Positions 32,805 to 44,105 of a DNA stretch of 64,000 nt are shown piece after piece. The stretch spans positions 1,178,001-1,242,000 of the forward strand of contig WBMQ01000012.1 of assembly GCA_016630905.1 (NCBI GenBank). The letters are read 5' to 3'. This DNA is from Capillidium heterosporum. Taxonomy: Eukaryota > Entomophthoromycota > Entomophthoromycetes > Entomophthorales > Capillidiaceae. The position numbers and the translations under genes were made by a program. Numbering within the stretch: the first letter of the stretch is position 1; each line of letters opens with the position of its first letter. Under the pieces are notes generated by a model that saw nothing but the letters and a program-made list of their open reading frames with translations, searched no databases and was not told the DNA's origin.

Positions 32805-35740
32805 ATGATGACTTGCGAAAAGAATTTCGACTTGAACGTGCTGACGATGAGTAGTATGCTGTGCGAAGCTAGTTTGGAGCCGCTGATAATATGCTCGGAG
32901 GAGCACATCCTCAACTGTACCGACTCTGCGTTGCTAATGCTGCAGTACTCGAGTTTAGAGGAGTTGACAAAAGAGAATGTACCAACATTGCTAAAGAATC
33001 ACTTCATACCGACAACCATTACTAAGGACAACGTTACTAGACCTGCGACCATTACTGATATCACCTTCTGTCGAATTTGGGACCAGATAACCAACACGAG
33101 TAAGGTAGCCAGTGTCAAATTTAAGTCTTGGACCTATAACGACTGTGTCTACTACACATTGAACATAAAGGACATACCTTCGTTGATACTAGCTGCTTAC
33201 GACAATATGTTTGATTCATCGGAAAACAATTCGCTAAAAAGCTTTTCAAAGGAGGACTTGGATTTAATTCAGTCGGAAAAAAGGAATCAGGAGCTTGCTT
33301 CCAGGCAGTTTGTAGATGAGTTTTCTTGGCTGGCAGATTCGCTGCCTTGTATGGTATGGTGCCTCAGTGCTAGTGGCGATGCCGAGTAATAGGCTTTTTA
33401 CTGTTTCAACTAACCTTTCAATTTAGATATGTGAACAAGAGGCTGTTTGAAACCCTTGGTATTCAAGTTGGTGATAATTGGGAGGTAATTATTTTTAAAA
33501 GTATTCTATTTACCAACATATTATTTTTGTACATAGAACTGTATTCATCCTAAAGACTGGAGTGAATTCGCACCTATATGGAATGAGAACTTTAATGTAA
33601 GTATATCTCATTATTTTGTTAGTTTATGAATGTTTTTGCCTCTGAACAGCTTTTATAAGCTTATGTTATGAATCCAAGCATATATTAACTATTAAATAGA
33701 AAGCATGCCCTAGTACTCATGAGCTTAGGTATCGACATATGAAGTATAATCATCAAAACGGCTTTAGTAATGAATTGAGGCCAAATCATCAAACAAAAGA
33801 ATCACCTCCAAATTCTACACAAAGTGGATGCAGTTTCGACCCAGAATGTGTTTTAAGTACAAGTGAAGAGGGGTACAGGTGGTATCTTTTCAATTCCCAA
33901 CCAGTGACAAATGAAGTTGGTATATTGAATCGATGGGTTGTCACCATAACAGGTAAATTATTTTCAGCCATCACTTTAGCTTTTATTTGGAAATAACAAA
34001 TGTTAACATTATACCCTCGCTTTAGATATTCACGAGCACAAGGTAGAGCAAGCAGAGAAGCAAAGACTGGTAATTTCGGAAGCGTTCTGCACGAGCAGCG
34101 GTGCGACAAAAGTCCGAGTTTCTTTCCATGATGTCGCATGAGTTTCGAACACCGGTAATTTTAACATTCCTAAAGCTTTTGTACTAACTTTGTTTTAGCT
34201 TTTTGGAGTGGTTGGAAACATTAGCATGCTAAATGATACAAATTTGAATTTCGACCAGCGCTCTTTACTTGACAGTATCTATGAATCCTCACGGCATTTA
34301 GTAATTTGACTTTTATACAATGACTAATAGTAGTAGATGACTGTCATCGAAGATATATTAGATTTCCAACGTATCGAAGCCGGGAAACTGAATATAGAGT
34401 ATATCCCTTTCAACCTGGGCGATGTAGTTGGGCAGGTTGGTCGACTTATGGGTGGGAAAGCCGCAACAAAGAACATCAAATTCGATTTACAACCAATTGA
34501 CCCCAACCTTCCGGCTTTGGTTGGAGATGCAAACCGTATTTTGCAAATTTTAATATATTTGGTATCCAATGCGATAAAGTTTACCCATGTCGGGAAAGTC
34601 AGAATATTCACAAAGGTCAGCCCAATCGACGATCCTCAATCCGAAATTGAGAAGTTGAATATCGAGTTTGTCATAAAGGACACCGGTATAGGCATAAGTT
34701 CCGAATTACTACCAAAAGTTTTCACCCCCTGGATCCAAGCCGATAACTCCAAGCGACGTAGCTATGGGGGTAGTGGTTTGGGATTAGCCATCTCAAAGTC
34801 TTTGATAGATCTTATGAATGGCGAAATCGAAATAGACAGTACGGTAGATATTGGTACCAGGGTAAAAGTGAAACTGACTTTGGAAAAATACGTGCCATCG
34901 GAGATGTCCAACAGCGACGCTCACCTGCTATCGTGGGATAAGCTCATCCGACATCAGATGTTCCGATCCAATTTACGTATGTGCTACACGCCATCCACCT
35001 CCCCCTCCAGCAACTCTCCCAAAAGTCCAACCGCCCCAGAACCCTCACTGGCTAAATCCAAGACCATACGTAGCCCTATCAACAAGACCAACACTCAGCC
35101 AGCCCTTATCCGTCGGGTATCTTCCAACGATGCGAATGCGGCCTTCCGTCAGAGACCTTCCTCATACTCAGCCACCTCAACCGTAAACGGAGGTTCAAGC
35201 AACACACCTGCCCGTTTCCAAGTCCTTTTAGCTGAGGATAACTTTGTCAATCAAGCCATTCTCAAACGGTTCCTCAGCAAGATGGGGCGAATTGACTGCC
35301 ACATGGCCAGTGACGGCTTGGAAGCATTAGAGACTTACCGCAAATTCCCCAAGCGACACTTCCACGCTATACTCCTTGACCAATCCATGCCCAAGATGGA
35401 TGGCGACACGGTAAAATTTTAAATATATACGTATGTACTAATTGACGAAATATAGGTGTGTAAGGAGATTAGAAAGCTCGACAAGGAGCAAATAATCATT
35501 TCAATCTCAGCCAACACGTTGCTGGCTGACCAGGCGTCGTACCAGGCCCTAGGCCTGAATGACCACATCTCCAAACCTGTCACTTACAACAACTTCCAGC
35601 TCGTCCTCACCAAGTGGCTCAAAGTCTCCTTGACCTTCACCGACTCCAAGAAGAACGCACTGTGCATACCTTCCTTGACCCGCAAGTCTAGTAGGATATC
35701 GGCACCTCCACGTTCAGCCCCCAATATCGGTACCAGTTGA
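32805..35740 (+). CDS. Hybrid sensor histidine kinase (PAS-PAS-HisKA-HATPase-REC), with a frame break
   Basis: Domains in order: an N-terminal PAS-like domain; a second PAS (WLADSLPCMVWCLSA ... HPKDWSEFAPIWNENF ... YRWYLFNSQPV ... WVVTITDIHEHK) across four small exons; HisKA with the phospho-acceptor His in MMSHEFRTP (near 34128-34154); dimerisation helix 2 ending VIEDILDFQRIEAGKL; HATPase with DTGIGIS and GGSGLGLAISKSL; a Ser/Pro-rich linker; and a receiver with AEDNFVNQ, acceptor Asp in LLDQSMPKMDG, and SANTL...ISKPVT. It autophosphorylates and relays phosphate in fungal stress signalling. Introns near 33390, 33485, 33599, 33952, 34155, 34311 and 35412 keep frame. The one defect is at 34081-34090: the frame reading VEQAEKQRLVISEA must gain +1 to read ARAAVRQKSEFLSMM. 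A 40-nt intron (34042-34081) would also restore frame but would delete the conserved linker helix. Confidence 0.85.
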
Positions 35741-36336
35741 ACTTAAGACTATGTATGATTCCATCCTACCTACTTAGGTAGGTAACTGACTGCCTACCTA
35801 TATACTGAGTTGGAGGACAGTTCATTCTCAAACAAGTATATATACCTTTACCTTCCCAAAAGCATATAATTTGTAACTAACTTTTAATCGATTGAGTAGA
35901 TGTCGATGGAGCCTATTGTATAGGCTGCGTCGAAGCTTTCCTCAATAAAATATAATGTTCTTTGTTTTATATATAATAGTTTTTTGCAAGTATGATGCTA
36001 TTGTAAGCTCCTACTCTCTATAGTAGATGTATATATTTAATAGTTGGATGTGCTGTAAGTCAAAGTCTGATAAACACTTTTATAATTTGGGTTGCTTAAT
36101 AGCTTTTACAAAGGTTTGAAAGTAAATCTAAACTACTACGGCTCTACCATTGATAAAGTAAATTATATCAAGACCAAGATTAACACAAATATACTGTATA
36201 AAAGTAACCTGTCACTTGACAATAAAAAGAATATGTTTACTAAACTATATATTTAATGCTATCTACCCTGATGCTCTTTGATACCAAACTATCATACCTC
36301 TTTCAGACTGCCCTTTAAAACTTCTATTCAAACTCA
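35741..36336. other. Spacer without recognised gene
   Basis: Convergent 3' region between the histidine kinase (+) and the small secreted candidate (-). Contains only AT-rich sequence. Confidence 0.4.
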
Positions 36337-36655
36337 TCATAAAATTAGTGGTGTCCCATCCTCCAAAACCTCTACCACCTCGACCTGCTTCAACCCGGGT
36401 GAATTTGAATCCTGTTGATTATCGGAGTTGGAAGAACTACCCTCACCATTCTGAATTTGGAGATTGTTGTTGTTGGATGGGAAGCGCGATTCAAAGGAGT
36501 TAGAATTCTCTTCAAAACCTCGATTTCTTGACCTTCGAGGCCCCATTGATATTGCGACTCGATTTTGAATTACGTGGATTTCTACCTCGGTTCTGAGATA
36601 TACCGTAGATGGTGGTGGTGAGGAGGAAACTTACTAGGATATAGATGGTTTTCAT
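36337..36655 (-). CDS. Candidate small secreted Asn/Ser-rich protein, frame interrupted
   Basis: The ATG at 36655 opens a convincing signal peptide (MKTIYILVSFLLTTTIYG) and a basic Asn/Arg/Ser-rich start (SQNRGRNPRNSKSSRN). That frame stops after 47 codons. The +1 frame overlaps it and continues in similar composition (GFEENSNSFESRFPSNNNN ... SSSNSDNQQDSNSPG) to a stop at 36337, ending VEVVEVLEDGTPLIL. A 49-nt intron from GTAAGT to CCGAG would join frames but destroy the signal peptide. A TATA box (GTTTATATAC read on the other strand as GTATATAAAC, 36731-36740) about 80 bp upstream supports the ATG. Either a frameshifted gene or two alternatives; no family recognised. Confidence 0.4.
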
Positions 36656-37078
36656 AGTACAACGATTTGTAAACCTTTTTAGATTGTGGAGAGATGATAC
36701 TTTATTAGGAATAGTTAAAAAATGGTATTAGTTTATATACTAAAGCTTTAGGGTTGGGCAGTTACAGTAGTTTCAATTAATTTTCCGGGAGATTGGTCTA
36801 TGAAATATTTCCGAAACTTTAAAGTTTCATCAGTTGAGTTTGGGACGATGGGTCCGAATTATATTGGCCGTTTTGATAAATAGGAGTTTTTGTGTTGGAT
36901 TGGAGGCAATTTATGGCATTTGAGTGAAGTCGATGGATTACATAGCACCTTACTGAGAATAGTACCTCAAAAGTCTATATAACCAAAGCTAAACGTAGTT
37001 ACTCTAAATTTGAATTGAAGAGATAGCTTATAGATTCAAAAAACCACATCGTCGAATAAATAGATACCACTTCTATAG
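36656..37078. other. Spacer with promoter of the small secreted candidate
   Basis: Contains the GTATATAAAC box on the minus strand (36731-36740); otherwise nothing recognised. Confidence 0.4.
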
Positions 37079-38398
37079 TTAACTTAAAAACTTGACTTTG
37101 CCATCCGAAGTACCAATCGCCAACAGATTACTCAACGGATCCTCACCAAAAAAATTAGAGTTGGGATGCCACCTTGTACATACCAACTTTTTACTTGGAC
37201 CACCTTCATCTTGCTCTAAAACTGGGATACGCCAAGTCTGATAATCCTGATCTTCATGTTCGACAAACATATTTATTGCGGCCTCATCACCAATGGCAAA
37301 GACTTTCCCACTAGCTTTAGGATCGGGGTGGAAGGTAGGTTTTATTTGGATGGCAGGATTCGCTGATTTAAATTGGGGTGAATCCCATGAGCAAACCGTT
37401 TGCGAGCCTCCATCAGCTAGGTCGTACAGTATAAAGTTGGTCCTTTGGATCTGGTTGTCTGGATTTTGGGCACTCTTTTGGGCGTGTCTCTCAGCCCCAA
37501 CGATAGTTTCAAAGTTGGATTGACTGACAAGTAATAGTTGTGAGTCAGAGCTGTACTCGAGGCTTTGGAAGCTTCCCTGACACGAAATATTGGCTTCAAG
37601 TTCAGGCTCAAAGTTCAGTTCGGAATCAGAGTTAGACCAGTTGGAAAAAGTGGTAAAAAACTTGTCATTCAAAGTCAACCGCCGTCGGTCAAAGATACGG
37701 ATCAGACCATCACGTTGGACCGAGGTCATGAGGTTGGGTTTGGAGTTAGAACAGACCAACAGATCGATGGGGGTTTCATTGGGTGTAGCTTGTTTATCTA
37801 GCACGAAGCGTTCCGAACGCATATCAAAGATACCGATACGTCCAAGTGTCGTGGAGAAAGCAAGTAAATCGGGTTTATCGGATAAGGTAGTTATTGCTGT
37901 AAAGGTGTAGTTGATACCGGGACCAATTAGCATGGTGGATTTCATAACTTCAAGGTCAGTAAGTTTAATAGTTTGATCCGTCGCACACGTAACCAGCTTG
38001 TTGGGGTCATCAATTTTGAACTTGAGATCCAATATTGAACCCTTGTGTAGTTGGTATCGAGAAGCACAGGGGAGTTTGTAGGATAGACCTAGCTTGGTGT
38101 CTGAGTCGACGTAGGCTTCGATATCCAAGGTACTCAGCTGGCCAAGGCGACTACCAGTCACCAATTTGAACTTGGAATTGGGAGGTTGATTACTGGGCTG
38201 GAACTGGAGGCAGGTGATGGGTCCTCTACAAAAGGGAACGAAGTCGCTTTGTAATTTCATCAAGTCATCCAATGCATCTACATTCAAATTGATGGGTTCA
38301 GTTAAGCTAGCTTCGTTATCTACTTGAGTCTGAAAGCTGGAATTGTATGAGAACAGGTCGAGGTCCTGAAGAATACCAAAGTCACTTTCACTCCCCAA
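37079..38398 (-). CDS. Second Cmr1/WDR76-like WD40 protein (paralogue)
   Basis: A single exon of 439 residues. It has the blade order and wording of the Cmr1-like protein at 27-29 kb: KFKLVTGSRLGQLSTLD, KLVTCATDQTIKLTDLE, LLAFSTTLGRIGIFDMRS (compare LVYSTLNGKIGIFDLRQ), LMTSVQRDGLIRIFDRRR, a histidine-proline FHPD segment, and the closing NLLAIGTSDGKVKFL (compare NMLALGNSSGHCIL). It lacks the basic N-terminal domain and the PIP-box, beginning instead with a short acidic leader (SESDFGILQDLDLFS). Same strand, 8 kb from the first copy. Probably an old duplicate that has lost the DNA-binding/PCNA part; role unknown. Confidence 0.8.
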   Translation of the reverse strand: MGSESDFGILQDLDLFSYNSSFQTQVDNEASLTEPINLNVDALDDLMKLQSDFVPFCRGPITCLQFQPSNQPPNSKFKLVTGSRLGQLSTLDIEAYVDSDTKLGLSYKLPCASRYQLHKGSILDLKFKIDDPNKLVTCATDQTIKLTDLEVMKSTMLIGPGINYTFTAITTLSDKPDLLAFSTTLGRIGIFDMRSERFVLDKQATPNETPIDLLVCSNSKPNLMTSVQRDGLIRIFDRRRLTLNDKFFTTFSNWSNSDSELNFEPELEANISCQGSFQSLEYSSDSQLLLVSQSNFETIVGAERHAQKSAQNPDNQIQRTNFILYDLADGGSQTVCSWDSPQFKSANPAIQIKPTFHPDPKASGKVFAIGDEAAINMFVEHEDQDYQTWRIPVLEQDEGGPSKKLVCTRWHPNSNFFGEDPLSNLLAIGTSDGKVKFLS

Positions 38399-38771
38399 CC
38401 TAGTCCCTTTATTGGAGAGTGTTTGGTTGGAAGTAGTTTGGACTTGACATCAGTGAGATATGTTTTGGATTTAGATCAGTATTTAATCAAAAAAGTTTGT
38501 ACAAAAGCTCTTAGTCAAATACATCTTTAAAGAATATTATCTATTGGGTAGTAAATGAAACAAAATAATTGGACATAATCATTTTTATATTAATTTGCTC
38601 ATAAATAGCATAGAATTTATAGATAAATTCGAAAATATAAATATAGTCAATCAATAGAATTCGAAGGATGCTAAAGTGCAAATACTTGAAGATTTTGAGA
38701 ATAAACTCTAAGCAAAAATTAACTTTGCTCATCCAAATTTTTTCTACAACAATTAGATAGAATAGCGATAG
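38399..38771. other. Divergent spacer
   Basis: AT-rich region between the WD40 paralogue (-) and the PDCD2-family gene (+). No feature recognised. Confidence 0.4.
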
Positions 38772-40197
38772 ATGAATTCGATACGAAAGCCCAAGAAAAA
38801 TGCCGAGAAGATTTGGTTAGGCTACCAAGATGAACTAATTTTGAATACTGAGCCAACTGACTTTACCACTTGGAAATTGGGTGGACAACCAGTAGGCATA
38901 CTATATCCAAACATACCAATTAACATTCACAATAGGATTGGCTGAGTTTGCCACCTCCATCCTTTGAAAAATATGGCAGTTGTAACCATTGTTTACAACC
39001 TCTATTCCTATTGACACAGATATATGTACCAAAGACAACTTCACCGTTCGACCGAACCTTGTATGTATTCCTATGTAGGAATCCAGCTTGTATAAGTAAA
39101 CCAGATAGGTACTTTTTAAACTTTATATGCCACATTTATGCTTTTCTATAGTGTTAAAGTTATACGAGGCTTGAAGTTCAATGTGGAATATGCCAATAAG
39201 TTGAACAAGAACAAGAATAAAAGTAAGAATGGTAAAGATACCAAGAAGAAGGAAAGTAAGCCAGCGACAAAAGTAAGCAATATATTTAGCTTTATACTTA
39301 TTAGCTCAATAGCTAGGTAACTTGTGGGGTACGAGCACTGGTTTCCAAATCAACCCAGTAGAACCTAAATCCACTCCACTACCTGTTGCAACTAAAGTCG
39401 ATGATACATTAAATTCATTAGCCAGCCAAAAGCTGAACATTCAACCCAACCCAACGATCTTAGAACCCGATACTAAAAACAGCTGGCCACTTGACAACTT
39501 TCAACTACAGGGCTACTACCTAGCTACTGAATTGGAAGACTTATCCAAGTTAGATATCATGGAGACTACCTCCTTCAACGAGTACAATAGCTACGGCCAA
39601 AAGTTCTTAAGCTCTAGTTCCAGTTCCAACCCAGCTAAAGAAGAAACCAGCACTGACGAAACTAAAGAGAAGGTTGAGTGGACTGATGAACAGTATGAAA
39701 AGGTACAGCTCCCCTACAACTTCGACTCAGCTTTCCAAAACTTTTCCTTGCTATCCTCTTTATCGCCATCCCACGTCTTACGCTATGGTAAAGGTACCAC
39801 TCCATTACTCTACAGTTTAAACGACAGTGTCGCTGATCAACTTTTCAACTTGAAACATAAGCAGCAAGTCGACAGCAACGGCACTAAGCGTAAGCATATT
39901 AAGGTGGATGGTAGGCACCTTATGAAATGTAAAGCTTGTGGGAAAGAAAGGAGCTTCGAACTGCAGATTATGCCCACCATTATTAATCTTTTAAATCCAT
40001 TTATCAAGGATGCTAATAAAGTTAGCGGGAGTGAGAATACCGAAAAAGATGATAAGTTGAAGATGGTGGAGGGTTGGTACGACTCCTTGGATTTTGGCAC
40101 TATACTTATATTTACCTGCCCTAACGACTGTCTGTACGATTCCCCAGTTCAGGAAGGGTACTTTGAAGAGATTGCTTTGGTACAATTGGAGGATTAG
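38772..40197 (+). CDS. PDCD2/Tsr4-family protein (ribosomal protein chaperone)
   Basis: Four exons (38772-38891, 38936-39108, 39152-39272, 39313-40197) with introns of 40-44 nt give 432 residues. N-terminal signature: VWLGYQDE-like IWLGYQDE, KLGGQPDWL, PPPSFEKYGSCNHC, LLTQIYVP, SPFDRTLYVFLCRNPAC with its zinc-type cysteines. No MYND finger follows, so it resembles Tsr4/PDCD2L rather than PDCD2. A lysine/asparagine linker leads to the PDCD2_C domain: YEKVQLPYNFDSAFQNF, HVLRYG, CKACGKERSFELQIMPTIINLL, and LDFGTILIFTCPNDC. Family members escort newly made uS5 (Rps2) during 40S assembly. The third intron has two possible TAG acceptors; only the first (39312) keeps frame. Confidence 0.92.
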
Positions 40198-40265
40198 CAT
40201 CTATATAAGATAATAAAGTTATAGAGTAGACATATTTAAACTTGTAGTTATTTTATTAGATGACG

Positions 40266-41128
40266 TTAACAAGCTAGCCAGTTGTCATTGTCGACTGACT
40301 TCTTGTTGAAAACTTCTACCCTCAACCAGTTCAATTTGTCCTTACCTAACTCTCTGTTGCACTCCTTTATCAAGTTTATGGGTTCCAGTATCGAGTACCC
40401 TCGTACTATCAAGTTGATGTTCTAAATTTGGAGATACTAAATTTCTATCTATACTAAATATATTACCTTCCACTTGATACCTGAATTGATGTCCTCTACT
40501 CCGAACTTGAACAATTTCAATTTGAAGTTGTTGACCTTGACTAAACTCCTTTCGACTACCATCACCCTGTTCAAACTTTCAAACTCACCTTCTTTCCTAA
40601 AGCTATTCTCTATAAAAGATGTGAGTATTAGCTTTTAAATGGAAGAATTACCTAAATTTTGGATGAGAGTAGCACAAGCTATATGGTTATTCTCCTGAAA
40701 GAAGTTCTCTAACTTGTTAACCATCAAGAAAAATTTGTCCAGCCTCTTCAAGACGGCGTTCAACCCGATAAGCTTCTTTAATTTATCGTTTAACTTTTGG
40801 AACTGTCGGCTTTCCTCCTTTATCTCATGTTTTAAAATGGAATAACTATCTGAAGTTTGCTGGATACTTTGTCGTACCGTTAAGAATGTCTGCTGGGTAG
40901 TAGAGCTTTCAGCTATGACCTTGGCTATTGTTGTACTTTCACCTTTTATCTATTACTTTGTTAGTAAAGTTGATGGCAAGAATTTATATTTACTAAGTTG
41001 TAGATGTTGGTGTTGATAAGTTCGATTTGCTTCTCCAAACTTTCGACTTCGATATGCAACTTTATGTCGTTATCTTCACTTTCTTCAAACTTCTTTAACT
41101 CTTGGGTGTAGTTGGATTTGGCTGCCAT
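40266..41128 (-). CDS. Small coiled-coil protein, four exons, family unknown
   Basis: Too finely split for simple ORF finding. Exons 40994-41128, 40652-40949, 40467-40609 and 40266-40421 are separated by introns of 44, 42 and 45 nt, all GT...TAG and frame-keeping, giving 243 residues from ATG 41128 to TAA. Residues 5-45 and 55-150 are strongly helical with heptads (VESLEKQIELINTNIYNLI ... LNDKLKKLIGLNAVLKRLDK). The segment LKRLDKFFLMVNKLENFFQE is reminiscent of the N-terminal rods of CATCHR tethering subunits (COG, Dsl1/ZW10), but this is resemblance only. The last two exons are less helical (VMVVERSLVKVNNFKLKLFK ... RGYSILEPINLIKE). Confidence 0.65.
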
Positions 41129-42203
41129 AGTTTTTGCAACTTCTTTGACTTGTTCTTAAGTTGGCGAAGATATAATTTTAAATTTGAGTTTGCTTTTGAA
41201 CTTTGGGTTGATGTGTTGTAATGAAACTGGGATTTAAACCTTGTCCTTCATGGCTGTATAAATTCTTAATTCCAAAATTTATTGATTTTCATTGGTCATT
41301 CTTCTAATATACCTTTTATAATAGAGATTTTGCACCCTAAAGTATATAAATTGCCGAAATTGAAACGCCTTTTGAACTAGAGTAATTCTATATCACTACA
41401 TAAACATCCAGATAGAAACTTCAAATAAAAGTTTACATATTAAAATACTATAAACAACTGAAGTATGATGTATAAGCTTTTCCGTTATGAGATTGTTTAA
41501 AGTAGACTTACATTTCTCAAGACAAATTTATCTTATTGAAAGCTTACTACAATAACAATATAGCTGATGCAATTTAGTTTACCTAGCTTTCTTTCAAATC
41601 ACTATATTCTAATGATCATAATTATATTTAAACAAGTTATTCTAATCAAAAGCTACATATAAATTACAGCTAATGTGAAGTTTATATGAAATACGATCCT
41701 ATTCTACTAGGTAAGATATCTCCACCATATTGCAAGTTTTTATGTTCAAAATCCTATGAGTCCTTGCTTATTAGATAAACTTTCTAAGAATCGACTTATA
41801 TATAATTGCATATAGTAAAACAAATTTTGAGGCTAGATAAAAAAGTTAGTTACTAGTACTATATCTACAAGACTAAGTGATAGGTCTTCAAAAGCACTAT
41901 ACCCATTATATTAATAATTGAAAATTATTAGTATAAGCTTGTAATACTAATAGTAAACCGTAACAAATTTGCCAAAGGTATAGGTATATCTTGCTTATTA
42001 GAAACTAGTCAAATACGCTTTGACTACAAACGATTTTACTCTAAATACACTAATAAAAGGAATTATATTGATATACTTACATACCTGTACTATATGAAAG
42101 TATAAAATCAATACTTTTATGAATCTGAAATAAATTTCAGAATATATACATTTATATTAGTATATAGAAAAGAAAAACACGAATTCGACAAGAGTTCCGA
42201 TAT
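41129..42203. other. Spacer, 1.1 kb, no gene recognised
   Basis: Very AT-rich. Holds the upstream elements of tRNA-Ala copy 6 at its right end and nothing else identifiable. Confidence 0.45.
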
Positions 42204-42276
42204 GGGGGACTAGCTCAAGTGGTAGAGCGCCCGCTTAGCATGCGGGAGGCACTGGGATCAATGCCCAGGTTCTCCA
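42204..42276 (+). tRNA. tRNA-Ala(AGC), copy 6
   Basis: Identical 73-nt cloverleaf. TATATAG ends about 36 nt upstream and the leader carries AAGAGTTCCGATAT. CCAATTACCTTTTTATC follows, a Pol III terminator. Confidence 0.97.
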
Positions 42277-42737
42277 ATTACCTTTTTATCTTTTGTGGTT
42301 GATTCCTTTCTTTTTCCGATAAAGAGCTTCTGGGTGAATTTATGGTTTTGAACCTCTTAGTTCAAGATCACTTGGAATTTTTTCAAAATCTTTCAACTAT
42401 TCAATTTTGAGTGTGAACTTATAATACTCAGCAACTTGACTTTTTCATCCCATTAGTATTTTTAACCTATTTGTTAGATGTATACATTTCAATACTTGAT
42501 CAAACATCAGTTTCTATGCAAAAGTAATGCAATCTTCATTTCCAATAAAATATCGATATGTGCTTCCAATATATTTGCAAGCTTGATAAAGTTCAAGTTT
42601 CTTTTTGTCCAATAGACTTTTGTTAACCTAATCTATCGCACCCAGTTTGATATACTTTGGCTTTGGAATTTCCTATAGAAAATCCTACCTAAATTCTCAA
42701 AAGTTCAATTCCGACCTGCAAAGTACACTCAACTCCC
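42277..42737. other. Spacer upstream of the methyltransferase gene
   Basis: AT-rich; only the tRNA terminator tract at its left end is recognisable. Confidence 0.4.
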
Positions 42738-43986
42738 ATGCCAACCGAACTCGACAACAGCCAACTTATTCATGATTTTTTGATCCTTCAACAAGTTCAA
42801 AAACTGGAGAATACGTTACTAGTCCTAGAGTTCATTGAAAAGTATATCTCAGAAGAAGGCTACGATTTTGTAGATGGGGACGGCTCCTTACTCTTAGGTT
42901 GCACTTCCAAAGTTTGGGGCCAATTTTTTAGTAAAGCTTTGACATTCTGGGTAAGACGTATAGACCAAGTGGAAGATTCGGTTGCTGATAGTTTGATTGA
43001 TAGGCTCACTTATGTCATTGGACTTTTTTCAGGAAGGGCAGGTAAAGCTCATTTTGTAAATTTAAATTTGAACTTTCGATAGCTAGTGGCCAACGTACCG
43101 TTAACTTTAGGCTAGGGGAAGATGTTACACTCAAGATAAAGGAACCTGGGTACAGTGAAGCCGATCTAGGTTGGCAGACTTGGCCGGCAGGCCTTCTACT
43201 AGCATAGTAAGCTATACAATGAATGTCTCAATTTAACATATGTTTGTTTTTTCAAGTATAATAGCTAGCTGCCAAGACAAAGTCAGCTTTCAAACGAGTT
43301 TGGAGCTAGGTTGTGGAACAGGTATAGTAAGTCTAGCTTTAAGCTTAACAACGACATCCGGTCATGTATACGTTACCGACTATCATTCCAGCGTGCTAGA
43401 GGCGGTAAAGACGAATTTGGAGTTCAACAACCTAGATATAAATAGGACTTTGGTAGAGACATTAAATTGGGATTGGTTTCAAAACTTACAGGACGTTTCA
43501 GCTCAGCAGGAAGATAATCCTGAGCTATCAAAATGGTCTAGTCAGTTCCACCAGTTCGATTTAGTTTTGGCGGCTGATGTATTGTATCAGTTACAGCATG
43601 CCTATTCGGTCCCCAACGTCATAAAAACCTTTCTAAAGGCGGATTTACAATCGGTATCCTATGTTATTCCATCGGATACCGAACCTAAAGCTATCTTCGC
43701 CTTACCTTTCCCTAAAGCGGTTGTTTTAATTCCTCTACGATCAACCCATCTCAAAGATACCAAGGAGTTTGAAGGTCAAATGCTCAGGTTAGGGTTTGAG
43801 CTCAAGTACCAACGGACGCTACCTGCAGTTGCTAAAGCTACCCTAGATAACTTGAGAGATGCCTGGAAGGATAGCAGTTTACCGACCAATTTAAACAATT
43901 TGGAAGTCACCTATGCATCCGAAATAGCCGATGGAACCGTCCCCATAATTGGGTACAAATTCTACGTCTATACGTTGGCAGAATAA
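42738..43986 (+). CDS. Methyltransf_16-type protein lysine methyltransferase (Efm2-like)
   Basis: Exons 42738-43041, 43083-43206 and 43257-43986 (introns 41 and 50 nt) give 385 residues. The class-I SAM domain shows LGWQTWPAGLLLAYII just before motif I LELGCGTGIVSLAL, post-I VYVTDYHSSVLEAVKTNLEFN, and the family motif FDLVLAADVLYQ (the DVLY position of METTL21/EEF2KMT-type enzymes). A helical N-terminal region of about 110 residues precedes it, as in yeast Efm2 (YBR271w), which methylates elongation factor 2. The subfamily, and so the substrate, is inference. The third exon must start at the CAAG acceptor (43256), since using the later TAG would create a stop. Confidence 0.85.
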
Positions 43987-44105
43987 TATAGTTCGAAAAA
44001 GTCAAATAAACTATAGAACCACTAAATGTATTTATTATTTTAAAACGGCAACTTTTAGCTAAACTCGGAACCCAACAAACAAGCTCCTGATGCAATGGTA
44101 ACTAC

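Noticed and set aside
34042-34081. A 40-nt intron in the histidine kinase as the main explanation of the frame change
   Set aside because: GTAGAG/GGAAG signals are weak and it would delete a conserved helix; kept only as an alternative.
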